Positions 40,401 through 53,080 of a stretch of 64,000 nt of DNA are shown here, one piece after another (position 1 is the stretch's first letter; each line of letters starts with the position of its first letter). A program made the translations under genes and the position numbers. The stretch comes from Pipra filicauda (taxonomy: Eukaryota; Chordata; Aves; Passeriformes; Pipridae), in the NCBI RefSeq assembly GCF_003945595.2, contig NW_024104303.1:2225415-2289414 (forward strand). Reading direction: 5' to 3'. The notes below the pieces were generated by a model. The model worked only from the letters and a program-made list of their open reading frames with translations, ran no database searches and was not told the DNA's origin.

Positions 40401-41484
40401 TTGAAATGTAGCCGAGCAGCAGCCTAGCGGCATGCAGATCCTCTTAACAAAACTCATCAAGGCAGGTAATGACACCCAAACCCAGGTGGCCTTTCATCGT
40501 TGGAGGTTTTGATGTGAACATTTTGTACAGTTCTCTCCAGGAGCTCTTTCTAAACAAGATGCAGCCTCCCAGCCTGTATTGCAGGTCAGGTACCCACCAC
40601 AGGTAGGGATAGCGCTGATCTGTGCAGGGGGCACACAGCCAACACCTCTTCACCACTGTAAGAGTCGTGGAAACATGCGTCATGTTCGTTGGTGCTGCCC
40701 TGCTCCACAGAGAGACACTGGTCTGGACTCTGATCAGATGAAAGTGGTGCAGTACTGGGAGGAAAGGAAGGGGAGCAGGGTTGTCATGCTGCTTGCCTTG
40801 AGAGGAGCACAAGGCATGGGGAGTTCATGGTCTTGGGGTACTAAGGGAGAAGGTTAGTTCCAGAACAGAAGAAAAAATAACAAAGGCACTGGAAGTAAAT
40901 CCCAATAAAATCTGAGGGACTTCAGCGTGGGACTGAGTCTGTCTGGTATTGCATCCCCCAGGAAAGCGGCATGTATCTCTGTTAAGGAGTGACCCTCTCC
41001 TTGCTGCACTTTCCATGCAGTGATCCCGTGTTACTCCATCTTCTCCCAACCAGCCACAGGAAGTTCCCCATCTTCACAATAATCAAAGCCCTCCTGTTCT
41101 TCAGTGTCACTGCTATGAAGTTAGCATCACTTTAAATAAGAAGTTAAATTTAGCACAGCATGAGCTCAACATCCAGGGGGTGAATAACCCCCATTCATTC
41201 ATCTGGTACTTGTCATTTCTGCACAGATCCCCTTTTCCATTAAGTTGTTTATTTACATAGTAGTTTGCTAGCCTATACAAACTCCCAAACTGTAACATCT
41301 CTTTTACATAAGAGCCATGGGGTAGGGCAGCTAAACATACAAGTGCCTGAGGGTGTTTACTCATGCCCAGTAGAAATGTATAGTGTGGTTATCTCAGAGT
41401 CAAAGTAAACACACTGGCCTACAAATGGCATGAGATTTAAAGCATCCCAGCAGACAGAAGAAAAATATTTCTTCAATAAATATA

Positions 41485-41502
41485 ATCAATTAATTAATTG
41501 AT
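41485..41502. repeat. 18-bp perfect palindrome with TAATTA cores
   Basis: The sequence ATCAATTAATTAATTGAT reads identically on both strands and contains two overlapping TAATTA homeodomain-type cores. Any binding is conjecture. Confidence 0.9.
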
Positions 41503-43909
41503 AACATGACGGTCCTAATCTGTCATAAAACATTCTGTCTATCAGTTGCTGATGGAATTCTTATTTACTTAATACCAAATTTGTGGGACATTACAAAATG
41601 CTGGGTTAGCACAGAAATATGTTAGTGGTATAAAGTATGACCTTTGCTAAGGGCTATGACCTCCTGCACTGAAGAAAACTGTAGGTACTGGTTTTAAGGG
41701 CAGCTTTGAACTTCTCAGATATTACCCTTTTCACAGTTACCTCTGTACCATAATATGGAGAGATGCCTCTAGGGAATGCTCTTGGCTATATACAGAAAGA
41801 CTGTATTAAAAAGGGAGTTTCTAAAGATTTTTCAGTGAATGAGTGCATAATTTCTCTCCTAAGTTTGAGAAACTTATAAAATATCTATGATATCATTACA
41901 ACAGGTTCTGTGTCTTTGGTGGAGTTGGTAAATTAACAGGATTTTTTCTCTGTTTTTTTTACTTCTTGTTAATAAGAAAAATATCCTAGTCCTGTATTTG
42001 AATACCACTGGAAGCCTCAGATTTCTTTATGAAATATGAAAAACTGCTTCACATTACTTCAGATCTCCATACCAGCAGCAGAGAGGGGCAGCAACTCCGA
42101 CATCACTGTAAACTTCCTAAAGGCCTCTCAGGACCTCAAATTTCCTTTGAGGAAGTGAGATGTCATTACATCCAGCTGAAGATGAGAAATTTTAAACTGA
42201 CTGGAAATCGTTGAATGTTTTGAAAGACGAGGAATTTGCTGACTGAAAGGCTGACTGAAACCTCTTTCACCCTCCGCACAAAGCATGTTTCCTCACCCTA
42301 CCTGTTCCCATACACATATACACAAACATAAGGATATGCATTCACAAAATCACAAATAAAAGCCAAACAAAATGAAATTATCTATTACATGCTTCTGCTC
42401 CCCCCAGCCACATATTACTCTCATTGCTTCATGTAGGACAGCTGATACTACCACTGAATTACCCAAAATATTCAGGGTGACTCATGGCACTGAGTCCACT
42501 TGTGCTGTCTGGTTTAGGTGACCTTAGAGGGGGTTACGAGGGAGGGAAGCCTGGCAGAGATTGTACTGCTGAAGACAACAGGTTCTATCATAGGATCAAA
42601 CTGTCAGCCAGGCTAAAAAAATATTTCTCTACAGACTCAAAAACCACTTCATTTTCTGATGGGAAATGAGGGTACCACTTCTCCTTGTGCCTTGAAAAAG
42701 CTTGGCATGTAACAGTCAACCCTTCTAATATCATTCAATATGATTGAAAGGGTAAAGAAGTAAGTCTTCTCCTAGTTAAGTATTGACTTTCTCAGTGAGG
42801 ACAAAATTTACAAAACACTTTTTTTCTAGGATTTCTAGTAAGAAGATTTGCAGAAAACACTTTATAATGTATTTGGAAAAAGAAAAAAAGGAAGACTACT
42901 TCATGGCTTGCCTGGCTAATTGTAGTCGGAAACTGGTTTTATTCTCCATTTCTGATTGTTAAATATCTGCAATTAATTCTAAAATATTTAGAATTCCCAT
43001 AGGCTTAGTGAGTGAGTTCATGTTTGAGAGAATCACTTGCAGAATATACCTTTTCAATAAACCCATCAGTAGGAAACTCTTCTTAGCTGTTTTCTACAGA
43101 GAACAAACTCAATTCCCTTTTGACTTTATATCACATTTTAATTCCCTGCACATTTAGGTGTGAGATCAGAATCCAGGCACAAATATCAGCAGATATTGGG
43201 AGGGAAGCATATGTCATTCCCACCTATGTGAGACATCTTTCACATAGGGAAAGTAGTCAAGGGACTCCAACTCACATTGCTGTAAAAACGTCCTCCTTTC
43301 GCTTTCTCCTTTGATCAGGCTTCTCAGAATGTGAAGTCTCTTATGTGTTCCTACAGCACACAGTTTAACCCATCAAAACAACATGCCTTTGAGCACACAG
43401 AAGTTGACTTATTACTGCAATTGTCTGAAGTATAACCACTGTGATATCAAAGCTATAACAAGGATATTTTAATAAAATTAAATGCATCCATTTTCAGAAA
43501 ACAAAACAAAGCAAAACAAAACCATGCTGAAGGAGGTAGAGAACAGAGAGAACAGAATTAGTATTATCCTTTTTGATACCTCTTTATTTTATAAAATATT
43601 GCACACATGAGTTACACAAGTTGAGATGAGAAATGTTCATCTCTGCTGGGGACGTCTTTCAAAGCAATTATTCTTAAAATGTATAACATACAATTACAGA
43701 ATAGTAACTAGTATGTACCCTTGGGGAAATGAGACGACCTGTATATGTGTATGTGTATGTGCTGCAAACACACTTGCAGAGGGAATGGGTACCTCAAATG
43801 GGCTGCAAATCCTCTTCTTCTAGGGGTTCTCATCAAGTGCCACTGACTGCAAGGCTCCCTCTGGCATCAGTGAGAATGGGAACCGAAGCACCAAAAACGT
43901 TCATTTTAA

Positions 43910-43976
43910 ATTAGTATATTGGCATGGCCCTTGCACAAGAGTAATATGCAAATTCATGAAACATTTCATATTTTTT
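43910..43976 (+). pseudogene. U6 snRNA pseudogene (3' part)
   Basis: Positions 43922-43976 align without gaps to the 3' half of U6 spliceosomal snRNA. GCATGGCCC is identical, then TTGCACAAGA for CTGCGCAAGG, ATGCAAATTCATGAA for ACGCAAATTCGTGAA, and a terminal ATATTTTTT. I count about 11 differences over 54 bases, ten of them C-to-T or G-to-A. The 5' stem-loop and the ACAGAGA region, which real U6 needs, are absent or unrecognisable upstream. No proximal sequence element or TATA at the usual spacing is apparent. It is therefore a decayed, truncated copy, probably retroposed, and not a working spliceosomal RNA. Confidence 0.88.
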
Positions 43977-43988
43977 GGGCCAGTCCTG

Positions 43989-44022
43989 GCAGCGCTAGAC
44001 GTAGAAAAGTGCTCTACGCTGC
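43989..44022. repeat. imperfect hairpin next to the U6 copy
   Basis: The right arm TCTACGCTGC pairs with GCAGCG and TAGA on the left, leaving a 7-base bulge. Alternatively CGTAGA/TCTACG forms a 6-bp stem with a 7-base loop. It lies 13 bases past the T run of the U6 copy. The function is unknown. Confidence 0.6.
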
Positions 44023-47000
44023 AGCACAAGCATGTTCAAGAATTAACACAAAAATGTCCATATTTGGTTCATTTTCTTTATCTGCATGAATTATAAATCT
44101 AAATTGTAGAAGCAAAATATTTTTGCTTCCAAACAACTGTTTGAGTAACAGATTTTCCTTTCTCTTCTACTCTCCCATAATCCCTTTGTTTACTCTCATT
44201 CAAAATTATTTGTGTTATGTGATAGTGGTACAGAAAGTCTGGGAGAATCCAGAGTAGCACACTGTATAACACACAGTGAAGACAGCAGAAGTCTTGAACA
44301 AAAGGAGAAGAAAAAATATTTGTGAAAGAGGGCATATCATGAAAGCAGTTCAACCTCCAGCTTTTAGCAAGCTAAAAAATGTACAGCAGGAGGAAACAGT
44401 AAAATCCAGCTACATGCCAAGGCAGCAGAAGTTCTGCCTATCATTTAATCCTCAAAGGACACCACCATTTAGGTGCTACACCCTCCTGCTGGATTGGCAC
44501 GCAGAAATAGTTACCATCCTTGGAGAGCATGTTGCTGAGAGCCTCTCAGACTGTCTTGATCTCTTTCCTCTTGCAACGCAGGGAGCATTTTTCATCCTGA
44601 CCTGCAGTCACTGACTATCACACACTTCTGTGCCTGCTTATAATGCAAAGGCTGGAATGCTGGATGAGGAAAACCAAATTTTCCACTGTTGTTCTGCATA
44701 TGAGATCACTGTCATAAGGGTTTGGGCTTAGGAAAATATGATGAAAAGGACTATCCTTCCACATTTGTGTGAGTCCTTTTTTTTATAAAGAAGGTGAGGG
44801 AAACTTCCAAGCATGTGACATTACAGAATCTAACAAGAAGACAACTGTGATTCTGGTTTCAAAGTCCTCTCACTGGGAGAAACTGAGAGTGAATGATTGA
44901 AGTCAGCACTGGGATTGTAGAAGGCAGAAAGGCAGGCTGTCCTCCATACTGCAGAAGGCTGTGTTTGTATACATTAGCACGTGGTGCAGGTTTTGAAACC
45001 TGTCACCATGCCCTTTGCTTAGTGCAAGAATCCTTCCAGATCAGTAGAAGGTCCCAGGTACCTGGACTCACACCATGATCCACACACAAGATCTGACCCT
45101 GCCCTCTCTGAAGAGAGTGACTGAATGTCTGCTCATCTCAAGCACTGAAAGGATCTCTAATGTGTACCCTTCCTTACAGAGATGGAGCAGATGCTGGGCT
45201 GCAAACTAGGTCTCAGCTTGGCAGACGCTGCAGGCACCTCCACTCAGCTGGGGATGCCACTCACCCCCCATTCCTCCAGACCTGCCTCCTCACTCCTTCC
45301 TCCTCAGAATGGGGAGGATAGGAAGGTAGCTAATACAGCCTAACAGAATTTAATGCTGAGCACTGTGAGGTGGTCATACTGTGACAACAGGAGCTACATA
45401 ATCAACTCCAGTACTATTTTATTTAAACCTAGGGCTTAAGTGTCTTAGAGATTATTTGTTTTTACCATCCAAACCTCAGTAAAATGTTTTGTCACAGTAG
45501 CATGATGGTAGGACTGCTAAATGAGTAAGACAGCACTGGTCATTTTCTGCTCACTGTGCAAACATCCAGGCTCTTTTAGCACATCAGTATTTTGCAGCCC
45601 AAACGTCCTCTTTCTTCCCACTGTCTTGGGTATTTGCAAGGTCTTTGCTCTGAGTGAAATTGACACCAGTGGTCTGAAAATATTAAACTTATGCTCTTGT
45701 GGCCACGACCAGCACGAATATGATTATTTAGAAGGGGTAAAAAAGAAGGAAACAACCAGGAGAGCAGCAGAGGAGGCTACATTCTTTCCGGTTTTGTTGC
45801 TAATAATAGTTAGCAAAGATTTTTAAGCTTACCTTTCAGAAACCAAGGCTACTGTGGGTAATCCCAGAGATGGCTGCTCTGCACTGCTTTTTGGATAGAC
45901 TCAAACAGCATGTCACTGTTACAGAAGCCACACTGAACTCTTATTCCATGGTGCTCCTGCTCTGCAGTCATAATGCACATCCCTGCCTTGGGCTTTATTT
46001 TGTATCAGCAATGAGGCTCTGGGACAACTGCTCTTCACTCCTCAAGGAGCTAAAGGGTAAAACCTGTACTCAGGGGAATACAATTTTCTCTGGCACTAAA
46101 GCATGAATTACAATTTGAAGAACTTTTAGCAAAGAAACAGTATTTGGCGTTTGGAGGTTGGCTGCAGACTATGTGTAACTGAGTCAGTCTCATCTTTGCC
46201 CTGCAGAGGAACAGTCTGCAAAACTTCTTGGGTGGAGTGTGAACTCCCATTTTTTCCGTCTTCTCCTAACTGGCTGGTTGTCTGTGAAGACCATTAATGA
46301 CAGATGTCCACCTTCCTTATTTCTGTGCCTCTAAGCTGTAGCACAGGAAGGGTGGCCAGCAAACATTGTAGTGGGACTTAGGTGCTGCTGTCAGGAAAGG
46401 AAAACCACAAATAGAAGGCAAAGATTGAAAAGGAAAAGGAGAGAAATAACATAATCTACCACATTTCTGCAAGAGGGCCTGCATTGCTCCATGCTTTTTG
46501 CACATTGAGGACCATACTGCCTGTAGAGGCAAACAAATACACATCAGACACATATGAGGTGCAAGACCAGGTCTTTGGGATGAATTTCTCCCTTAGCATC
46601 AAACAGCCTCGTTGCTGCAGAGGAAGGCAAGAAAGATGGGATGTAATGCTTAAGGAAAGCTTTTGGGCGAGACCTTAACAAAGATTAAATGAACCTCACT
46701 GTGGATTCCCACTTTTGAAAATGAAAGGATTCACGCTTGACAGGAGTTTGCCCATCTGTGTAATATGAGATGCAGGTGGCTGCCAGTGGTTCTGCAGGCT
46801 CCTGTTTTGACTCTATGAGTGCTATTGTCATGCGAGAAGGTGAAAGCTAAAAGGAAGAAGAAAGGGGCCTATGGCTTCAGAAACGTCCTTTTTCTGGAAA
46901 AGGATAAGTATGCAAACACAAAATAGTAAACAGTATGCAAAAATAAAATAATAAACATATCCCCAAAATAAGATTGAATTCTGCAATCTTTTTTTAAACC

Positions 47001-47416
47001 ATACTTGAAAACATATGAGGAAGGGAAGAAAAAGGTAAAAGCCCAGAGCATAAATGCAGAAAGACATGGACGGACCCACTAGGAAGGGAAGTGTCACCAC
47101 TGAAACATTGGTTGGCTTTCCTGGGGAACTCTGTGCTCCTGGAAATGCTTAATATAGGTACACCTTCACCAACGTAAGGAGTCTTGGCTTGGTGGCCAGA
47201 GGTCAGCCCTGTTGTTTTGGAGGTACTGTCCCACCCAGGGAGGTGTCTAAGGGGAAGCAGTTCACCTCTTGCTTGGTAGAGGAACAAGCTGTTTCTTTTC
47301 CCCTGAAGTGGGATTTGTGTGAAGCCACCATCACTCAGGAGCTCATGGGCTGGTCCAAGTCACTCTGGATAGGTTGACACAGGAGACAAGGAAGGAAGTG
47401 CAAGAAAACACACCCC
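44023..47416. other. intergenic region and probable MUSK 3' UTR
   Basis: No coding gene is visible; open frames are about 112 codons or less with no domain. The part nearest 47416 must include the MUSK 3' UTR, read on the minus strand. The nearest AATAAA on the minus strand that I find is at 45999-45994, about 1.4 kb past the MUSK stop, so a 3' UTR of that length is possible but unproven. Confidence 0.5.
45994..45999 (-). promoter_or_regulatory. MUSK: candidate MUSK polyadenylation signal
   Basis: TTTATT on the plus strand is AATAAA on the minus strand. It is the nearest canonical hexamer I found past the MUSK stop. Usage is inferred only from position. Confidence 0.3.
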
Positions 47417-48093
47417 TCAGACCGACATGTTGGCCACAGCCCTCTCGTACATGCGCTCCAAGATGCGGTGGATGCTAGCAAAGCTCGGCCGGTCGGCAGG
47501 CAGCTTGCTCCAGCAGAGACGCATCAGGTTGTAGAGCTCCAGGGGACAGTTGTCTGGGCAGGAGAGGACATTCCCATCCCTCACGTAGTAGATGACCTCT
47601 TCATGAGCCATCCCATAGTAGGGCTGCATGCCATAGGAGAAGATCTCCCACAGCACCACTCCATAGGCCCACACATCAGACTCTGTGGTGTAGCGGTTGT
47701 AGAAAATGGACTCGGGGGGCATCCAGCGGATGGGGATGGCATCATTCTCGTTTGCTTTGTAATAGTCAGCTGAATACATGTTCCTTGAAAGACCAAAATC
47801 GGCAATTTTGACCACCATGTTCTCCCCCACCAGACAGTTCCTGGTGGCCAAATCTCGGTGCACAAATTTGCGCTCAGAGAGGTATGCCATGCCAGCAGCA
47901 ACCTGCTTGGCAATGCAGAGCTGGCTGGTGCAGCACAGTGCCAAGGGGTTAGGGAGGCGAATCCTTGTGTCCAGACTGCTGTGTACCAGGCTGCAGAGGT
48001 TGCGGGGCGAGCGGTCACGCAGGTACTCATTTAGATCCCCGTAGGCCATGTACTCGAACAGCAGGCACATCGGTTTCCCAACAGCACACACAC
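47417..48093 (-). CDS. MUSK: MUSK last exon: most of the tyrosine kinase domain
   Basis: The exon begins after a CTCTTCCAG acceptor with two bases completing a glycine codon ([16 protein letters not shown]) and ends at TGA 47417-47419. It encodes about 225 residues: the hinge, a kinase insert (rich in Ser, Leu and Cys, diverged from human), the catalytic loop HRDLATRN, the metal-binding DFG within KIADFGLSR, the MUSK-type activation loop with three tyrosines ([15 protein letters not shown]), the PIRWMPPES substrate-loop motif, and the C-lobe through [18 protein letters not shown]. The C-terminus is NMSV, where human MUSK ends in a similar V-S-V-type PDZ ligand. All catalytic residues expected in this part are present, so the kinase looks active. 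A long frame on the opposite reading (47581-48030) is only a shadow. Confidence 0.98.
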
Positions 48094-50457
<2,364 letters not shown>

Positions 50458-50946
50458 TTAAAAAATAAAGGGGAAGGCCCCAGCACCAACTAAAGGAATA
50501 TTAAATATCATCCTCACCATTTGGACATGTCTGCATTGCATAATAGAGAGACATATCATTTAGTTCAATGGGGACTAAATCCAGTTTAACTTTTTTTGAT
50601 TACTATTATTTCTGCTTACAGACTCATTACTGTGACTGGTAAAGACATAAATAAGTAACAGGCTGTTAAGCAACAACCTCTCCCTAGGTTGGAGGTCACA
50701 CCCTAAAGTTTATAGAGGACAGGATGGACTCTTCAGTCCAGACAATTCACTTTTGGAGTGTAATGACTGAACTTACCAGAGTTAAAAATAAACCTATTTT
50801 ATATGAAATTGATGAAATAGTCTCCTTTCTCCTACCTGGCACAATGGTGACTTTGGTACATCCATCTACTATTAAAGTGAAAATAACAATTACAGTAAGT
50901 ATGTCCCCCTGGTTTTGTAAGGAAAACAGCCTTTTGTCACTATTTT

Positions 50947-50966
50947 TGTGTGTGTGTGTGTGTGTG
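50947..50966. repeat. (TG)10 microsatellite
   Basis: Ten perfect TG dinucleotides inside a MUSK intron. Confidence 0.95.
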
Positions 50967-51372
50967 GCATATCTGTCCCTGTAATTCAACAAGTTATAAA
51001 CCCACTAGCTAATTTCAGCTGAACTTAATGTGGTGTAGCTGAGGTCTGTAGAAAATAGTCATACTCCTGCAAGTTTTGTGGAAATGTGTGACAGGACAGA
51101 AAGGACAAAGGATATCTGTGCCCTGTCTGAAGAACAAGGTAATGTGCAAATACACACATGTTGTGATACTGGTGAATCTTCAGCTAGAGCTTATAGACAC
51201 AAATTCATAGGAAACAGAGCTTCCTGACTTAGGGCAATCATAGCCTTGTTTTCTTACCCACAAGTCACTGCACCCTCAAGATTAGTTAGATGGGCTTGCC
51301 AAAGAAGATTTAGGTGTAGCTGTTGCCAAAGAAGAATAACTTTCTACTTTTCAAACATGAATCAAACATCAA

Positions 51373-52026
51373 ATGCACATTTTGTTGCCCAGGCAAACTC
51401 TTCCCAGGGGCCCTGAAGATAAAACACATTCCTTACAGGTAGCCAGCAAGAGCCCATGGAAAATAATGTCCATTTATGTGTCATGTTACTACACCAGCCC
51501 GACTTCCCTCCCATTGCTCAAATGCCAGGTCATTTTACTGCTCAGTAGCACCAAGAGGAGATTCCAATTTCCAAAGCAAACTTCCAGTTTCGTTGTCATT
51601 TACTTCAGACGTATGGCAGTTGCAACAGTTGTACTTGGATGCTGGAAATGTCAAATGTCAGTGGATGGCAGGGGGCCCTTCAGAAAGGAATCTCACAGGT
51701 GGCTGATCACAGCTGAAAAACTCAGGCAAGGAGGTCTGGCATGCCAGAGCAGAGGATCAGACTCCACACTTGTCTGCTACTGCCTCCATTGTGACAAAAT
51801 GTCTTCCTTTTTTTTCCCATGGTGGCAGCAGTGTCCAGTAAAAATAGGAGGGATTTCATCTCTTCCAAACAGTCTCATAGATTACCACCCGTCACTGACT
51901 AGCAGACCCAGTGCAGTGCCAAAGCAGGGGCAGGCACAGTTTGGTCTTGCATGCTTTGAACAGAGAAACTCGCTCCAGGCTTATGTACACCCAACCAACT
52001 TCACTGAATCCTGTAGTGTAAACTAA
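51373..52026 (+). other. 217-codon open frame inside a MUSK intron, function unknown
   Basis: The longest unexplained open frame in the window lies antisense to MUSK. The predicted protein is basic in its first half, has scattered cysteines and tryptophans (CWKCQ, CYCLHCDKM, FPWWQQC) and shows no domain, signal peptide or repeat that I recognise. No nearby promoter, Kozak context or polyadenylation signal was established. By a rough estimate a frame this long arises by chance perhaps once in several such windows, so chance remains the most likely explanation. A lineage-specific exon or antisense transcript is possible. Confidence 0.15.
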
Positions 52027-52867
52027 CCTAAATATAACTAAGTGAGATTAAGCTGCACAAAGTCTTTTATTTGGCCCTCAGGCAACAGCAAAAAATTTCA
52101 CCCTTGGTATCTCATGCTAATTCAGCCCAGTTCTTAGCAGACCTGGGAAACTCACACTGATCTGGCAGAGACAGAAACTGTCTGAACTCTTGGCAGACCA
52201 CTATCAAATTTGGCCCATTTGGTGCCCAAAAGTCAGTCTTTGCACAAAGAGCTGGGACACATCTGCAGGAGAGCAATGGGAAGCTGCTGCCTCTGCACCA
52301 GGAGAATTCAGGTGGAGGTCCAGGAAGTGACGTGTTTTCTAAAAAATACGTAAATTCTCCTCTAGAGAAAAAATAGGTTCATTTTCTTCTAGAACAAAGG
52401 AAGCAACCAAAGAAATTATCTTGGGTTTCCTTTCTTGCACTTAAATTCTGAGGAGAAATGTCCACTGTTTGTGGACAGGATGGATAGCCACAGTCCTTGA
52501 CTGCTTCACCATCAATGGATTTATGCACCAGTGGCAGCATTTGGTTTTTAGGTACCTACCATTCAAAGAACTAACCAGTGGTGCAGTTAGGAATTTCACC
52601 CTGAGCCTACCTACAGAGGGTGCCTGACTTAAGTTCCAAGTCAGGTTTTCTTTCCAGAGCATGAAAGGAAATGAGTAGTTTGAACCTGAATTTGAGATTG
52701 ACTCCTGTCCACATCTTCCTTGGCAGCACAGCTGGGTGACTTCTGTTAGATCATTAAATGATGCAATTAACATCTACTGAGTCTGGTGGAGACTCACCTT
52801 TTCCCTATCCTTTGGTTAAATTTGTATGTGGAAAGGAGAGTGCTCTGAACTAGCAGGGGCTCATTTT

Positions 52868-53080
52868 GTCATTCTTTTTTTCTGTTTTTCGGTTGGTTTT
52901 TTTGTTTGATTGGGGTTTGTTGTTGTTGTTGGGTTTGGAGGGGTTTTTTATTTATTTTTATCGATGTTGTTTTCTTGGGGTTTTTGGTTGGTTCATTGGT
53001 TGGGTTTTTGTAAGGGGTTTTTTTTGTTTGTTTTGATGGTTTTTCTGGTGGTTTGTTTTGTTTTGTTTTTTTTTTAAATT
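52868..53080. repeat. long G/T-rich, strand-asymmetric tract
   Basis: About 210 bases on the plus strand consist almost entirely of T and G, with TTTGG, GTTG and GGGG units and hardly any C or A. On the MUSK sense strand this is an A/C-rich intronic block. Several G runs of 3-4 sit close together (near 52915-52945 and 52976-53020). Confidence 0.9.

Larger units (their letters stand above)
36939..43909. other. intergenic, no gene found
   Basis: No supported gene is visible. Overlapping open frames at 37339-37718 (75 and 102 codons) and 37996-38393 (112 and 127 codons) lack any domain I recognise. Two perfect palindromes are noted separately (37432-37453 and 41485-41502). The remainder is AT-rich and featureless by eye. 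Confidence 0.55.

Noticed and set aside
47581..48030. 149-codon frame on the minus strand and a 101-codon frame on the plus strand (47468-47773) inside the last MUSK exon
   Set aside because: Both are frame shadows of the strongly conserved kinase sequence; the MUSK frame carries all kinase motifs.
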